64,000 nucleotides of DNA from an uncultured Dehalococcoidia bacterium (GCA_958296115.1 OY282442.1:778001-842000); one strand, 5' to 3'. Positions 7,747-16,828 are shown, counted from the stretch's first letter. The notes: generated by a model from the sequence alone, not told the origin. A program made the numbers and translations.

Positions 7747-8838
7747 TTGAAAGCCGCTGTCCTGTACGAAGTTGACCAGCCACTACAGATCAGGGACCTT
7801 CTGCAAGACCCTCCAAAGGGGAACGAGGTCCGTGTGAAGACCGAGGTCGCCGGGCTGTGCGCCAGCGACCACCACGTGATGAAAGGGAGGGCAATCCAGC
7901 CGCTCCCAATCGTACTCGGACACGAGGGAGCCGGCATCGTGGAGGAGGTCGGCGAGGGCGTGACACGGGTGAAGCCCGGAGACCGCTGCATCCTGTCGTT
8001 TGTCTCCAACTGCGGGCACTGCCGACAGTGCCGGACGGGGAATCCCCAGCTATGTGACACGAACCTGGATACGGGGCCGAGGCAGTACGACGGCACAGTG
8101 CGCCTCCACGACAACGGCGATGAGATCGCCCAGATGAGCAAGCTGGGCGTCTTCTCCGAGTACATGATCACGCCGCAGCAGGCGTGCCATCCGGTCCCCG
8201 ACGAGGTGCCCATGCACGTCGCCGCGCTGATAGGCTGCTGCGTCACGACCGGCGTCGGCTCCGTGATCAACATGCCCGCGGCGTCGGTGGGAATGACGGT
8301 CGCCGTATTCGGATGCGGCGGCGTGGGCCTGAGCGTGATACAGGGCGCGCGCCTCTTCAACGCCCGCAAGATAATCGCGGTGGACATATACGACCACAAG
8401 CTGGAGTTCAGCTACAAGTTCGGCGCGACCGACGTCGTGAACGCGCGCGAGCAGGACCCCGTCGAAGCCATCAGGGAGCTTACGGACGGAGGCGTGGACA
8501 TGGCCTTCGACAGCTTCGGCAGCGCGCGGACGACTAACAGCGCGGTCATGGCCCTCCGCAAGGCGGGCGTTGCCGTGCTCATCGGGCTGGGAGCGGTGGG
8601 CGAGACGGCGCCGATAGACATGGTGGACTTCCTGCGGAACCAGAAGTCGCTGGTCAGCAGCTACTACGGCGCTGCCAGCCCGCATGAGACCTTCGACAAG
8701 CTCGTGAGCTTCTACCTCAAGGGCGAGTTGGACGTGGACAGCCTGATAACCAGGACCTACTCCCTCGACGAGATCAACGAGGGCTTCTCCGCGCTGGAGC
8801 GGGGCGAGGACGGCAGAGGCGTCATCCGATTCGGATGA
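7747..8838 (+). CDS. Zinc-dependent alcohol dehydrogenase (MDR family, class III-like)
   Basis: Oxidises an alcohol or aldehyde adduct with NAD(P)+; substrate unknown. The 363-aa protein has catalytic-zinc ligands in GLCASDHHVM and GHEGAGIVEEVGEGV, and a structural-zinc lobe of four cysteines in NCGHCRQCRTGNPQLC. The Rossmann motif is VAVFGCGGVGLSVIQGA. CCVTTGVGSVINMPAA resembles class III and mycothiol/NDMA-type enzymes. The start is TTG: GGAGG at 7737-7741 has ideal spacing, while the nearby ATG at 7742 is out of frame. Confidence 0.9.
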   Translation: MKAAVLYEVDQPLQIRDLLQDPPKGNEVRVKTEVAGLCASDHHVMKGRAIQPLPIVLGHEGAGIVEEVGEGVTRVKPGDRCILSFVSNCGHCRQCRTGNPQLCDTNLDTGPRQYDGTVRLHDNGDEIAQMSKLGVFSEYMITPQQACHPVPDEVPMHVAALIGCCVTTGVGSVINMPAASVGMTVAVFGCGGVGLSVIQGARLFNARKIIAVDIYDHKLEFSYKFGATDVVNAREQDPVEAIRELTDGGVDMAFDSFGSARTTNSAVMALRKAGVAVLIGLGAVGETAPIDMVDFLRNQKSLVSSYYGAASPHETFDKLVSFYLKGELDVDSLITRTYSLDEINEGFSALERGEDGRGVIRFG

Positions 8839-8866
8839 CCGGTCGTCTGCGCTGTACGTGGGGAAT

Positions 8867-9289
8867 ATGACCATCAACACGGACTTCCTCACTCGCTGCA
8901 TCCAGACCCTGGAGGAGGCGTTCCGGCAGCTACAGCGGCATGAAGAGGGCAGCATGGGATATGACATACTCCGCGCCGCCTGTGTCAAAGAATTCGAGTT
9001 GATCCTGGAGCAAGGCGGGAGCCTGTTGAAGAAGCGGCTCAGGCCATACTTTGCCAGCAACCGGCAGGCGGACAGTCTATCCTTCAAGAACTTGTTCCGC
9101 CACGCCGCGAAACATGGGCTGATAACGGTCGAGAGCTGTGAACGCTGGCTGGAGTACAGGGACAACCGCAACGATACGGCCCACCACTACGGCGAAGGCT
9201 TTGCCGAGACGACCATCAAACTCATCCCGCGCTTCATAGTTGACTCCAGGGACCTGGCCCACGTCATAGCGCAGGCGGCAGATGACTGA
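8867..9289 (+). CDS. HEPN-type nucleotidyltransferase partner (HI0074-like)
   Basis: A ~140-aa all-alpha protein. The segment WLEYRDNRNDTAHHYGE contains the HEPN motif R-x4-H (RNDTAH), the putative RNase active site. It overlaps the following MNT-domain gene by 8 bp, the classical HEPN/MNT order. Such pairs act as toxin-antitoxin modules in which the MNT partner modifies (AMPylates) or shields the HEPN RNase. I chose ATG 8867; an in-frame GTG at 8858 would add three residues. Confidence 0.85.
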   Translation: MTINTDFLTRCIQTLEEAFRQLQRHEEGSMGYDILRAACVKEFELILEQGGSLLKKRLRPYFASNRQADSLSFKNLFRHAAKHGLITVESCERWLEYRDNRNDTAHHYGEGFAETTIKLIPRFIVDSRDLAHVIAQAADD

Positions 9290-9608
9290 GCACCTCGACC
9301 TGCCGCGCCGATACCGCCTGCAGATCGAAGCCATGCTGCGAAAGTGGCTGCCCGGAGTGGAGGCGTGGGCCTACGGGAGCCGCGTCAATGGCAGAAGCCA
9401 CCCGGGCAGCGACCTGGACTTGGCGCTGCGCAGCCCGACGCTGGAACCGATACCGGCCGCGATGCTCTTGGATTTCGTGGAGGCGCTCGAGCAGTCGAAC
9501 GTCCCTATCCTGGTCGAAGCGCGCGACTGGGCGAGACTTCCTGAGAGCTTCCAGCGCGAAATCGAACGCGACCACGTGGCGCTGGCTGCGGACTCTTCAA
9601 GACGTTAG
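9282..9608 (+). CDS. MNT-type minimal nucleotidyltransferase (HI0073-like)
   Basis: A 108-aa protein with the polymerase-beta-fold signature AYGSRVNGRSHPGSDLDLAL: the GS motif followed by D-x-D metal ligands. A third carboxylate may be in PILVEARDW. It is the predicted antitoxin or modifying partner of the overlapping HEPN gene. The stop overlaps that of the convergent downstream gene, leaving no intergenic terminator. Confidence 0.88.
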   Translation: MTEHLDLPRRYRLQIEAMLRKWLPGVEAWAYGSRVNGRSHPGSDLDLALRSPTLEPIPAAMLLDFVEALEQSNVPILVEARDWARLPESFQREIERDHVALAADSSRR

Positions 9609-10618
9609 GCCCCGAAGTGCCTCGCGAGCTCGTCGCGGTCGAATCTCGGCAGGTCCTCTGTTCCCGCGGGCGTGACGAGCTTCAACCCCTGCGAAGGCTC
9701 GGTGAACCTGCCGATCTCGCATGCTTCGATGCCCTCGGCGTCCAGGGACGCTATCAGGGAATCCACCTCGCCGGGCGGGACTGCCGCGAGCAGCGAACCG
9801 GACGCGATGAGGCCCAGCGGGTCCAGGCCCAGCGCATCGCATACACGGCGGCACTCCGGCAGCTCCGGGACTCTGGCCGCGTCCACCGTCAGCCCCAGGC
9901 CGGCGCCGACAGCCATCTCCAGGAGCCCGGTGGCGAGCCCGCCCTCGGTAGGGTCGTGCATGGCGTGTACCTCGCTGGTCTCGCAGGCGATGGCGGCCTC
10001 GCGGCGGATACTGATTCCGGGGTCGAACAGCAGCCTCCTGGCCTTGTGCAGGGTCTCTTCGGTTACGCCGGCCGTCGTGAGGGCATCAGGAGCCTCGCGG
10101 GCGAGGATGGCCGTTCCCTCGACGGCGATACCCTTGGTCAGGATGATGGCGTCGCCCTGCCTGGCCCCCGACGTCAGCACGACGCGGTCCTTCTCAACCT
10201 CGCCGAGCATGGCCCCGACGACGATGGGGCGCGGCATGTCGTATGTGATCTCCGTGTGGCCGCCGACGAGTGTTACGTCCATCTCGCGGCAGGCCTGCGA
10301 TAGCTGGTCGAACACGGACTCGACCATTCGCCTGTCGGCTCCCTCGGGCAGCAGCACCGTGGCCATGACCCAGCGGGGCGTTGCGCCCATGACGGCCAGG
10401 TCGTTGGCGTTGACCTGCACCATGTACCATCCGATGAGGTCGGTCGCGAAGGTGATGGGGTCGGTCTTGGCGACGAGGAACCTGTCGCCGAAGTCGATGA
10501 GGGCCGCGTCCTCGCCTGGGCGCGGGCCGACGAAGACCCTAGGGTCCCGGATCTCGACCTTCCGCAGCATCTCCGAGAGGAGCTCGAGTTGCAGCTTTCC
10601 CGCCTGCATAGCCAGCAA
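9605..10618 (-). CDS. AIR-synthase-family protein, HypE-like
   Basis: A 337-aa member of the PurM/HypE/ThiL/SelD superfamily of ATP-dependent enzymes. GPRPGEDAALIDFGDRFLVAKTDPIT is the N-terminal ATP/metal region, and VNANDLAVMGATPRW with TLVGGHTEIT are further family motifs; HDPTEGGLATGLLEMA is the C-terminal domain signature. No C-terminal HypE cysteine motif is present and no hydrogenase genes are nearby, so a true HypE role is doubtful. It could be an uncharacterised small-molecule kinase or synthase. Confidence 0.8.
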   Translation of the reverse strand: MLAMQAGKLQLELLSEMLRKVEIRDPRVFVGPRPGEDAALIDFGDRFLVAKTDPITFATDLIGWYMVQVNANDLAVMGATPRWVMATVLLPEGADRRMVESVFDQLSQACREMDVTLVGGHTEITYDMPRPIVVGAMLGEVEKDRVVLTSGARQGDAIILTKGIAVEGTAILAREAPDALTTAGVTEETLHKARRLLFDPGISIRREAAIACETSEVHAMHDPTEGGLATGLLEMAVGAGLGLTVDAARVPELPECRRVCDALGLDPLGLIASGSLLAAVPPGEVDSLIASLDAEGIEACEIGRFTEPSQGLKLVTPAGTEDLPRFDRDELARHFGA

Positions 10619-10634
10619 ATGCTAACATAGCTCC

Positions 10635-11345
10635 ATGATACGGGCTGTCTTCTTCGACATGTACGGCACGCTGGCCGGGTTCGAGCCTTCGCGGTTCGAG
10701 GTGCAGTCCGAAGCGTGCATGGACTTCGGCATAGCTCTCACTCCCGGGGGCGTCCTGAGGGGATACGCGGAGGCTGACGCACACATGAGCCGCGAGACCT
10801 CGACGCTGCCATTGCGGGCGCGGAGCGCCGCCCAGCGCGAGCGTTTCTTCGCCGAGTACGAGCGGCTGGTTATTCGCGGCAGCGGGGTCGAGGTCTCCCT
10901 CGAAACGGCCGGGCGCATATGGCGCCGCATCCAGCGGATACCGTACAGGCTCGCGGCGTTCGACGACGCAGCGCCGACCCTCAGGCTCCTGCGAGACCGC
11001 GGCCTGCTGACCGGCATGATCTCCAACATAGACAGGACGGGCGCGGACATGGCTGCGGACCTGGGCATCGCCGGGCTTCTCGACGTCGCCGTCACGTCCA
11101 TCGAGGCTGGAGCCGCGAAGCCTGCGCGGGCCATATTCACGGCGGCCCTGGCGCGGGCGGACGTCGAAGCGCGCGAGGCCCTGCACGTGGGAGACCAGCC
11201 ATCTTCGGACATCGAGGGGGCCCTAGGCGCGGGCATTGCGGCGGCGCTGATAGACCGGGATGGGAACCACCAGGGATACGATGCCTGCCCGCGCATCGAG
11301 AGCTTGTTGGAGCTGCCCAGCCTGATCGAACGCATGGACGCCTGA
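10635..11345 (+). CDS. HAD-superfamily hydrolase
   Basis: A 236-aa protein. AVFFDMYGTLAGFEP is HAD motif I, but the second Asp of DxD is replaced by Tyr (D-M-Y), as in L-2-haloacid dehalogenases and some HDHD3-like proteins rather than typical phosphatases. Motif II is MISNIDRTG, motif III is around GAAKPARAIF, and motif IV is HVGDQPSSDIEGALGAG. A helical cap domain lies between motifs I and II. Substrate unknown. A -10-like TAACAT at 10623-10628 ends 6 bp before the ATG, so the message may be leaderless. Confidence 0.85.
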   Translation: MIRAVFFDMYGTLAGFEPSRFEVQSEACMDFGIALTPGGVLRGYAEADAHMSRETSTLPLRARSAAQRERFFAEYERLVIRGSGVEVSLETAGRIWRRIQRIPYRLAAFDDAAPTLRLLRDRGLLTGMISNIDRTGADMAADLGIAGLLDVAVTSIEAGAAKPARAIFTAALARADVEAREALHVGDQPSSDIEGALGAGIAAALIDRDGNHQGYDACPRIESLLELPSLIERMDA

Positions 11346-11363
11346 CCCTCGCGGGGCCGGATA

Positions 11364-12041
11364 ATGCGAGCGGCGGCGGTCATACTCACCATCTGGCTGG
11401 CCGGATGCGCCGGGGCCCCCGCGCCGCCGACCCCAACGCCGGCGCGTACAGACGCGCAGACGGCCGTTGCGCCTGGGGGCGACGCTATCGAAGAGCTTAC
11501 CGAACGGCTGATCAGCGGCATGGCGGCGGAGCCGCCGGGCTGGCCCTCCCGCAGCGACTACGAGCTGGTCGCTCTGCCCTTCTACCACGACCGTCCGGAC
11601 TTCGTGGACGAAGCCCTGGCCGAATTCGGCCACTATGCGGCGGTCTACACGGCCTCGGAGTGCCTGGCCGGGCGGGAGACTACGCCGAGCGGCTTCAGGG
11701 AGCTGGTTGGGGAGACCTTCTCGGCGGACAGGGACCGCCATACGAAGATCGCGGCGGCGGCAGAGGTTGTGGTCGCGGACATTCTCGACCGGGCGGCGGA
11801 TGACGCGCCGCCGTGCCTGCGCTACTACACGTCGCCGGGGACCGCGGTCGATGCCATAGGGGCCATACGGCTGGCGCGGCCGGTAGTGACCGTCAACCGG
11901 CCCGGCCTGCCGCCGTGGGAGGTGGACGCGGAGCTGCGTATGATCGCCCTCTCGTGGTTTGGACGCGGCGAGCCGTTCTTCGAGTGGGTATGCGCGCACG
12001 AGGACGTCTGCAAGGTCTCGCCGCAGAGGGCGCGGAGGTAA
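11364..12041 (+). CDS. Putative lipoprotein of unknown function
   Basis: A 225-aa protein with a short signal peptide and lipobox (ILTIWLAGCAG, Cys15), followed by a PT-rich linker (APPTPTPARTD). The mature domain (residues ~45-225) includes SECLAGRETTPSGFRELVGE and FFEWVCAHEDVC; several cysteines could form disulfides outside the cell. I recognise no family. It is 18 bp downstream of the HAD gene, so may be co-transcribed. Confidence 0.75.
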   Translation: MRAAAVILTIWLAGCAGAPAPPTPTPARTDAQTAVAPGGDAIEELTERLISGMAAEPPGWPSRSDYELVALPFYHDRPDFVDEALAEFGHYAAVYTASECLAGRETTPSGFRELVGETFSADRDRHTKIAAAAEVVVADILDRAADDAPPCLRYYTSPGTAVDAIGAIRLARPVVTVNRPGLPPWEVDAELRMIALSWFGRGEPFFEWVCAHEDVCKVSPQRARR

Positions 12042-12056
12042 CGGGCAAGACATGGA

Positions 12057-12086
12057 TTGATGGGAGCGGAATTTCGGTACTATACT
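12057..12086 (+). promoter_or_regulatory. Promoter of the enolase-superfamily gene
   Basis: TTGATG (12057-12062) and TATACT (12081-12086) with 18-bp spacing; a GGAGGG Shine-Dalgarno and the ATG at 12115 follow. Confidence 0.55.
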
Positions 12087-12114
12087 TGGGATTGGGATTG
12101 CGAAGGAGGGCGTC

Positions 12115-13281
12115 ATGGGCAAGGGACCCAGGATTACGAGGGTCGAGGTACACGAGTTCAGGTTCGAGAGGGAGGACATCGCCCGGACCGAGGAGGGCGG
12201 GGTGGTCTACGCGCCGGGCGCCAGGTCGGAGCGGACGGCCTACGCTCTGCGCATCGTGACGGACACGGGGCCCGTCGGCGAATACGTGGGCGGGAGCGCG
12301 GCGGACTACGCGACTCTGCCCACTTTCGTGGACTACTTGATAGGTCACGACGCTCTTCAGCGCGAGCTGATCTACGCCAGGGTGGGCCACGCGACGAGGA
12401 TGAACCGAATCGGGCTGGCTCCAGTGGACATCGCGCTATGGGACCTGGCGGGCAAGCACCACGACGCGCCGATCCACCAGCTCCTGGGCGGGTACAAGGA
12501 GACGCTGCCCACTTACGTCGCCACCCTGCACGGCGAGGATGGCGTGACCGGGGGCCTGGACTCGCCGGACGCCTACGCCGATTTCGCCGAGCAGTGCCTG
12601 GACATGGGCTATCCGGGCTTCAAGATCCACGGGTGGGCGAACGGCATGGTGCCGCGCGAGATAGAGACTGTGCACAGCGTGGCTGACCGGGTGGGCGGCA
12701 GGATGGACATGATGCTCGACCCTTTCAACGCGCTGGTTACGTTCGGCGACGCGGTGAAGCTGGGGCGCGCGTGCGACGAGGCGGGGTACTTCTGGTACGA
12801 GGACCCTTTCCTGGACATGGGCACTTCGATGTTCGCGCACCGCAAGCTCCGGCAGCTAATCGAGACGCCGTTGCTGATAAGCGAGCATATCCGCGGGGTC
12901 GAGCCGCACGTGGACTTCATGGTGGCGGAGGCCACCGATTTCATCAGGGGCGACGTGGCCTACGAGGGGATAACGGGTGTGATGAAGGTGGCGCACGCAG
13001 CGGAGGGGCTGGGCATGGACATCGAGCTCCACAGCCCGGGCCCGGCGCAGCGCCAATGCGCGGCGGCCATCCGCAATACGAACTACTACGAGCTTTCAGG
13101 CTCCCATCCCAGGGCCCGCAACCAGAACTACGCGCCGGTGTACAAGGACGATTACAGGGACGAGCTGGACGCGGCGGACGAGAACGGCTGCTTCCCCGTG
13201 CCCCGGGGCCCAGGGCTGGGAGTCGAGTACGACTGGGACCTCATCGCCAGGCGTCGGACAGGCTTGGAGGCTTATTCTTGA
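12115..13281 (+). CDS. Enolase-superfamily enzyme (mandelate racemase/muconate lactonizing type)
   Basis: A 388-aa probable sugar-acid dehydratase or racemase. After the N-terminal capping domain, RIGLAPVDIALWDLAGK is the family signature. The barrel shows YPGFKIHGW (Lys of the KxK position, with His at the second place), MMLDPFN (metal Asp), YEDPF (metal Glu), LISEHIRG (metal Glu) and IELHSPG (possible base His). The K-x-H variation gives no clear substrate call. Many paralogues of this family are a known hallmark of SAR202 Chloroflexota. No transporter or other catabolic partner is adjacent. Confidence 0.88.
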   Translation: MGKGPRITRVEVHEFRFEREDIARTEEGGVVYAPGARSERTAYALRIVTDTGPVGEYVGGSAADYATLPTFVDYLIGHDALQRELIYARVGHATRMNRIGLAPVDIALWDLAGKHHDAPIHQLLGGYKETLPTYVATLHGEDGVTGGLDSPDAYADFAEQCLDMGYPGFKIHGWANGMVPREIETVHSVADRVGGRMDMMLDPFNALVTFGDAVKLGRACDEAGYFWYEDPFLDMGTSMFAHRKLRQLIETPLLISEHIRGVEPHVDFMVAEATDFIRGDVAYEGITGVMKVAHAAEGLGMDIELHSPGPAQRQCAAAIRNTNYYELSGSHPRARNQNYAPVYKDDYRDELDAADENGCFPVPRGPGLGVEYDWDLIARRRTGLEAYS

Positions 13282-13402
13282 TACTGGCGGCGCTTCATTG
13301 CGCCGGATACAAGCTTCCTCGAACAGGGTCTTGCGAGTGAATCAACTTTCCAATAGGATCATAGCCATCTAGGGCTCTACGACGAACGAACGGAGGACTG
13401 AA

Positions 13403-13831
13403 ATGCTTGGTCAAGTCCATGATCATGTCGTCAGCGAACTTGGCGAGAGCAGCCGCACAGACACCATTTTCGTGCTCACCGCTATTGTGTTCAACCTAAT
13501 TGTTCTTGGGATCAACTCCGCCGTGTCCATCGGAGCCACAGAAGAAGAAGCCACCGCCAGGTACGACCTGATATTGGCTGTATTCATCGCCCTGACGGTG
13601 TTGCTCAACATTATCGCAGTGGTAGCCTTGACCCTCGGCAGGCGGACACGCCGCATACTTCTCGGCGGCCTGGTAGCCATGTATCGAGACAACGAAGTCG
13701 CCAAGTATTACGATCCGTCCCTGATGTCGAATTACGGGGTGCGCTATCTTCTCTTTACCGGGGTGATAGCAACACTGGCAATCACGGCTATCATAGTCCC
13801 CTTCATCATCCGCTTTACCAATGCAGTGTGA
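13403..13831 (+). CDS. Small membrane protein (142 aa), unknown function
   Basis: Three hydrophobic segments at about residues 22-42, 57-78 and 115-138 suggest an integral inner-membrane protein. Between the second and third lies a basic, polar loop (LGRRTRRILLGG...MYRDNEVAKYYD). GGAGG precedes the ATG by 7 nt. Base composition is clearly less GC-rich than neighbouring genes. No family recognised. Confidence 0.75.
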   Translation: MLGQVHDHVVSELGESSRTDTIFVLTAIVFNLIVLGINSAVSIGATEEEATARYDLILAVFIALTVLLNIIAVVALTLGRRTRRILLGGLVAMYRDNEVAKYYDPSLMSNYGVRYLLFTGVIATLAITAIIVPFIIRFTNAV

Positions 13832-13899
13832 TAACGCCGCAAGTAGGTGATGGGGGCGGCTTTCTCTCTCCAGTCCCAGCCAGCCGGTCAGCGTCCTCG

Positions 13900-13922
13900 C
13901 CAGTAGGCAGCCTGCCTACTGG
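13900..13922. terminator. Perfect inverted repeat between convergent genes
   Basis: CCAGTAGGCAG (13900-13910) and its reverse complement (13912-13922) form an 11-bp inverted repeat around one base, effectively an 8-9-bp hairpin. It sits between the convergent 142-aa gene and the permease gene, overlapping the permease stop codon. There is no U-run on either side, so it would be an atypical bidirectional terminator or mRNA-stabilising hairpin. Confidence 0.45.
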
Positions 13923-14926
13923 CCTGTTATCTTGATTCTTGGGTCCACGACGGCGAGCAGAACGTCGGAGATCAAGGTTCCCAGCACGGTCAGCGTACCC
14001 AGCATCAGGATGATAAACCCGGCGGTGTAGGGGTCCTGCAGCTGTATGGCGTTGAGGAGGATGGGGCCGAGGGTCGGCAGGCTGAGTACGACGGAGACGA
14101 TTATGCTGCCGCTCACTAGGGAGGGCAGCAGGTATCCCGCCGTGCTGACGAGGGGATTGATGGCGACGCGGACGGGGTACTTGAGGATGAGCCTCCAGGC
14201 TGGGGCGCCCTTGGCCCTTGCGGTAACGACATAAGGCTTGCCGAGCTCGTCGAGCAGGTTGTTGCGCATTACCCTGATAAGCCCGGCAGTGCCGGACGTT
14301 CCGAGCACGATGGCGGGGATCCACAGGTGCTTGACGAGGTCGTATGCCTTGTCGAAGCTCCACGGGGCGTCTACGTAGTCGGAGGAGAAGAGTCCGCCAA
14401 CGCTCTGATTGAAGTAGGCGAATCCGATGTACATGAGGACGAGTCCCAGCAGGAAGTCGGGCACGGCGAGGCCGGTGAAGCCCGCCAGCGTGAACACGTA
14501 GTCGCCGACCGAGTGCTGCCTGACGGCGGAGTAGATGCCGACCGGCAGCGCGAACGTCCAGGTTACCAGCACGGTGAAGCTCGTGAGGGCTACGGTGGTC
14601 CAGAGCCTGTCGCCTATCCGGGACTTGATGGGCCTGATGCCGTCCGGGCTGCTTCGGGGGGTCATGGAGTATCCCGGATCGCCCCGCAGCATGTTCCACA
14701 TCCACTTGCCGTACCTGATGTACTGAGGCTGGTCGAGGCCCAAGTAGCGCCGCAGGTTATCCGCGACCTCCGGACTGTACGCGGTCGAGCCCTGGTCCAT
14801 CAGGTTGTTCATGACGGCGTCGGCGGTGTCGCCTGCGGGGAGCTCGATTATCACGAAGGTGAGGATGGTAATCACCCAGATGGTGAACAGAGCGAGGATG
14901 AGCCTTCTTGCGAGATATGCGGTCAT
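13916..14926 (-). CDS. ABC transporter permease, DppB/OppB family
   Basis: Inner-membrane permease of a peptide/nickel-type ABC importer, 336 aa with about six transmembrane segments. The N-terminus MTAYLARRLILALFTIWVITILTF is typical, and the EAA-loop region reads GLIRVMRNNLLDELGKPYVVTARAKG. Normally this gene stands with dppC, a binding protein and ATPases; none are adjacent here, so it must pair with subunits encoded elsewhere or be an orphan. An extended -10 promoter lies at 14988-14996. Confidence 0.9.
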   Translation of the reverse strand: MTAYLARRLILALFTIWVITILTFVIIELPAGDTADAVMNNLMDQGSTAYSPEVADNLRRYLGLDQPQYIRYGKWMWNMLRGDPGYSMTPRSSPDGIRPIKSRIGDRLWTTVALTSFTVLVTWTFALPVGIYSAVRQHSVGDYVFTLAGFTGLAVPDFLLGLVLMYIGFAYFNQSVGGLFSSDYVDAPWSFDKAYDLVKHLWIPAIVLGTSGTAGLIRVMRNNLLDELGKPYVVTARAKGAPAWRLILKYPVRVAINPLVSTAGYLLPSLVSGSIIVSVVLSLPTLGPILLNAIQLQDPYTAGFIILMLGTLTVLGTLISDVLLAVVDPRIKITGQ

Positions 14927-14987
14927 CCGGTGGTTCCCCTATCCGGAGGGCTTATCCAGAGGACGCCCCCAGTGGTCATCATGGGCG

Positions 14988-14996
14988 ATTATAGCA
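14988..14996 (-). promoter_or_regulatory. Extended -10 promoter of the permease gene
   Basis: The minus strand reads TGCTATAAT, a perfect extended -10, 61 bp upstream of the permease ATG. This implies transcription separate from the upstream MFS gene, which ends at 15019. Confidence 0.55.
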
Positions 14997-15018
14997 CGGA
15001 CGGGGAGACGCGCCCGTC

Positions 15019-16323
15019 TCATTGCAGCTGGCGCAGGCCCCTTTGCGTCGTGAACACGATGGCTGACACTCCGAGCATGATTCCGCCCAGTAGAGCTATG
15101 GTGGGGCCGATGCCTATGAGGTCGACGGCGAATCCGGCTGGCAGCGCTCCGATAGGCGTGAGTCCGAAGGACATGGTATAGACGCTAATAACGCGGCCCT
15201 GATGCTCGTCGTCGACGCGCTCCATGATGAGGGCCTGGCTCAGCGCGCGGCGTCCGGCCTCGCTCAGTCCGACGATAACCATGATGGCGACGGCGGCGTG
15301 CCAGAGCTGGACGTATGCGACGGCGACCAGGGCTGCGCCTGCGGCGGCGTTGCCCATGATGAGCAGTAGGCCGCGGCGCCACCTGCCAAGCCAGGCCGCC
15401 GCGAGCGACCCCGCGAGAGAGCCGAGGCCCAGCATCGACACGAGCAGGCCGAACGCCTCCGAGCCGCGGTGGAACACATCCCGCACCAGCACCGGCAGGA
15501 GGGTGAGCACGGGGTAAATGAGCATCATGGTCGCAAAGACGGTCCCGATGACCATGAGGGTTAGCTTGTCCTTCCAGATGTAGGACAGCCCGGAGCCGAT
15601 TTCGTGGATCACGTTCGAGCGGGCCGCGGCGGCGGCGCGGGGCTGTCTCGGTATCACGCCTATGAGGACCACCGAGCCGAGCCCGATTGCGGCGCTGAGG
15701 TAGCTGGCGCCGTCCGGCCCCAGCAGGGTGTAGAGGACTCCGCCTAGGGCGGGCGCGACGAGGGACACGACGCTGAGTCCGGCTCCGGTGAGGGCCACCG
15801 CGTTCGCGAGACGCTCTCGCCCGACGAGGTCCCTGATGAGGCCCTGCCGGGCGGGCGACATGAAGGCCCATACGCCGCCGTGCAGCATCCCGCTTGCGAG
15901 CAGGTGGAACCACGTTATGGTCCTGGTTGTGATCGAAACGGCGACGAACAGCCCCGCCGCCATGGATGCAACCTGGCATGCCTGTATGAGCCTGCGGCGG
16001 TCGAGGCGGTCTGCGACCGCTCCCCCAAAGAGAGCGAGGCCCAAAAGGGGGGCCACCTGCGCGGCCGCGATGAAGGCGAGTATCCTGGCTGACCCGGTGA
16101 GATCGTAGGCGAGGTAGCTCCGGACGATGGCCTGGACGTGGCCGCCGGCGACCCAGAACAGGACGGCGAGCCATAGCAGCCTGTAACCGGGGATTTCGAG
16201 AGAGCTGAAGGTGTAGCGCCAGCCAGAGTTGGGGCGGCGCTTGGAGCTTCTGATGGGACGTATCGCCGGGTCGGCGGATGCGTCGTCCGAGGCGCCGCCG
16301 CAGTGACCATCCTCGGGGCTCAT
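15019..16323 (-). CDS. MFS transporter (enterobactin-exporter/MFS_3-like)
   Basis: A 434-aa polytopic protein with about 12 transmembrane segments after a ~45-residue polar N-terminus. GGAVADRLDRRRLIQACQ is the loop 2-3 signature, and WAFMSPARQGLIRDLVGRERLANAVAL is characteristic of the MFS_3 branch (EntS-like exporters). LLSMLGLGSLAGSLAAAWLGRWRRG begins the second half. Probable drug or metabolite efflux; substrate unknown. A related MFS protein is encoded at 61719-62999. Confidence 0.9.
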   Translation of the reverse strand: MSPEDGHCGGASDDASADPAIRPIRSSKRRPNSGWRYTFSSLEIPGYRLLWLAVLFWVAGGHVQAIVRSYLAYDLTGSARILAFIAAAQVAPLLGLALFGGAVADRLDRRRLIQACQVASMAAGLFVAVSITTRTITWFHLLASGMLHGGVWAFMSPARQGLIRDLVGRERLANAVALTGAGLSVVSLVAPALGGVLYTLLGPDGASYLSAAIGLGSVVLIGVIPRQPRAAAAARSNVIHEIGSGLSYIWKDKLTLMVIGTVFATMMLIYPVLTLLPVLVRDVFHRGSEAFGLLVSMLGLGSLAGSLAAAWLGRWRRGLLLIMGNAAAGAALVAVAYVQLWHAAVAIMVIVGLSEAGRRALSQALIMERVDDEHQGRVISVYTMSFGLTPIGALPAGFAVDLIGIGPTIALLGGIMLGVSAIVFTTQRGLRQLQ

Positions 16324-16637
16324 GACCCCAGTGTAAGGGCTGCGAAGGGAATTGTGAATACCCGGCCGTGGCTGGGCAATCTAACTATCTCGGTTGATTA
16401 CGCCGTGAATGGTCAATCACCCTAACCCCCTAACCCCTCCGTGTGGACGGTTTTGTTGCCCGTACCCGCGCAAAGCAGTAGGATGTCAATGCGTAGAGCA
16501 TGGCCTGTGAAATGGGAACGGATGAGAGACACAGAGACCCCTTCGGACGCACGGGGAGAGGGAGTCGCGGCGCGTCCACGCCGTCCACGCGAAGATACAG
16601 CCCGCCTCGGCAAGGAGATATACGCTGCCTACGGGGG

Positions 16638-16682
16638 CTCACCCTAACCCTCTCCAGTCAAGGGAGAGGGGACAAGGCGGCA
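16638..16682 (+). repeat. Short interspersed hairpin repeat, copy 1
   Basis: CACCCTAACCCTCTCC, then a short loop, then GGGAGAGGGGACAAGGCGG. The arms CCCTCTCC and GGAGAGGG pair. Near-identical hairpins recur at 45838-45870 and, degenerate, at 41872-41897 and 52146-52176, always between genes, so this is a REP-like family. The rest of 16324-16828 shows no convincing gene. Confidence 0.6.
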
Positions 16683-16828
16683 GGGCAATCGCATCTTGTT
16701 CATCTTGGCAGGCGCTCCAACGTGAACTAGGGCCAACCACAACGGGTTGCCCCTGCGCGTCCCCCCCGCCTGGATTTCTCACCAGGAGAGGGTTGTTCGC
16801 CTCGTCCTCTGTCAGTTGGTCTTGCGCC

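Noticed and set aside
16683-16828. Additional gene or RNA in the MFS-element gap
   Set aside because: Short frames on both strands lack starts, ribosome sites and motifs; no fold stands out.
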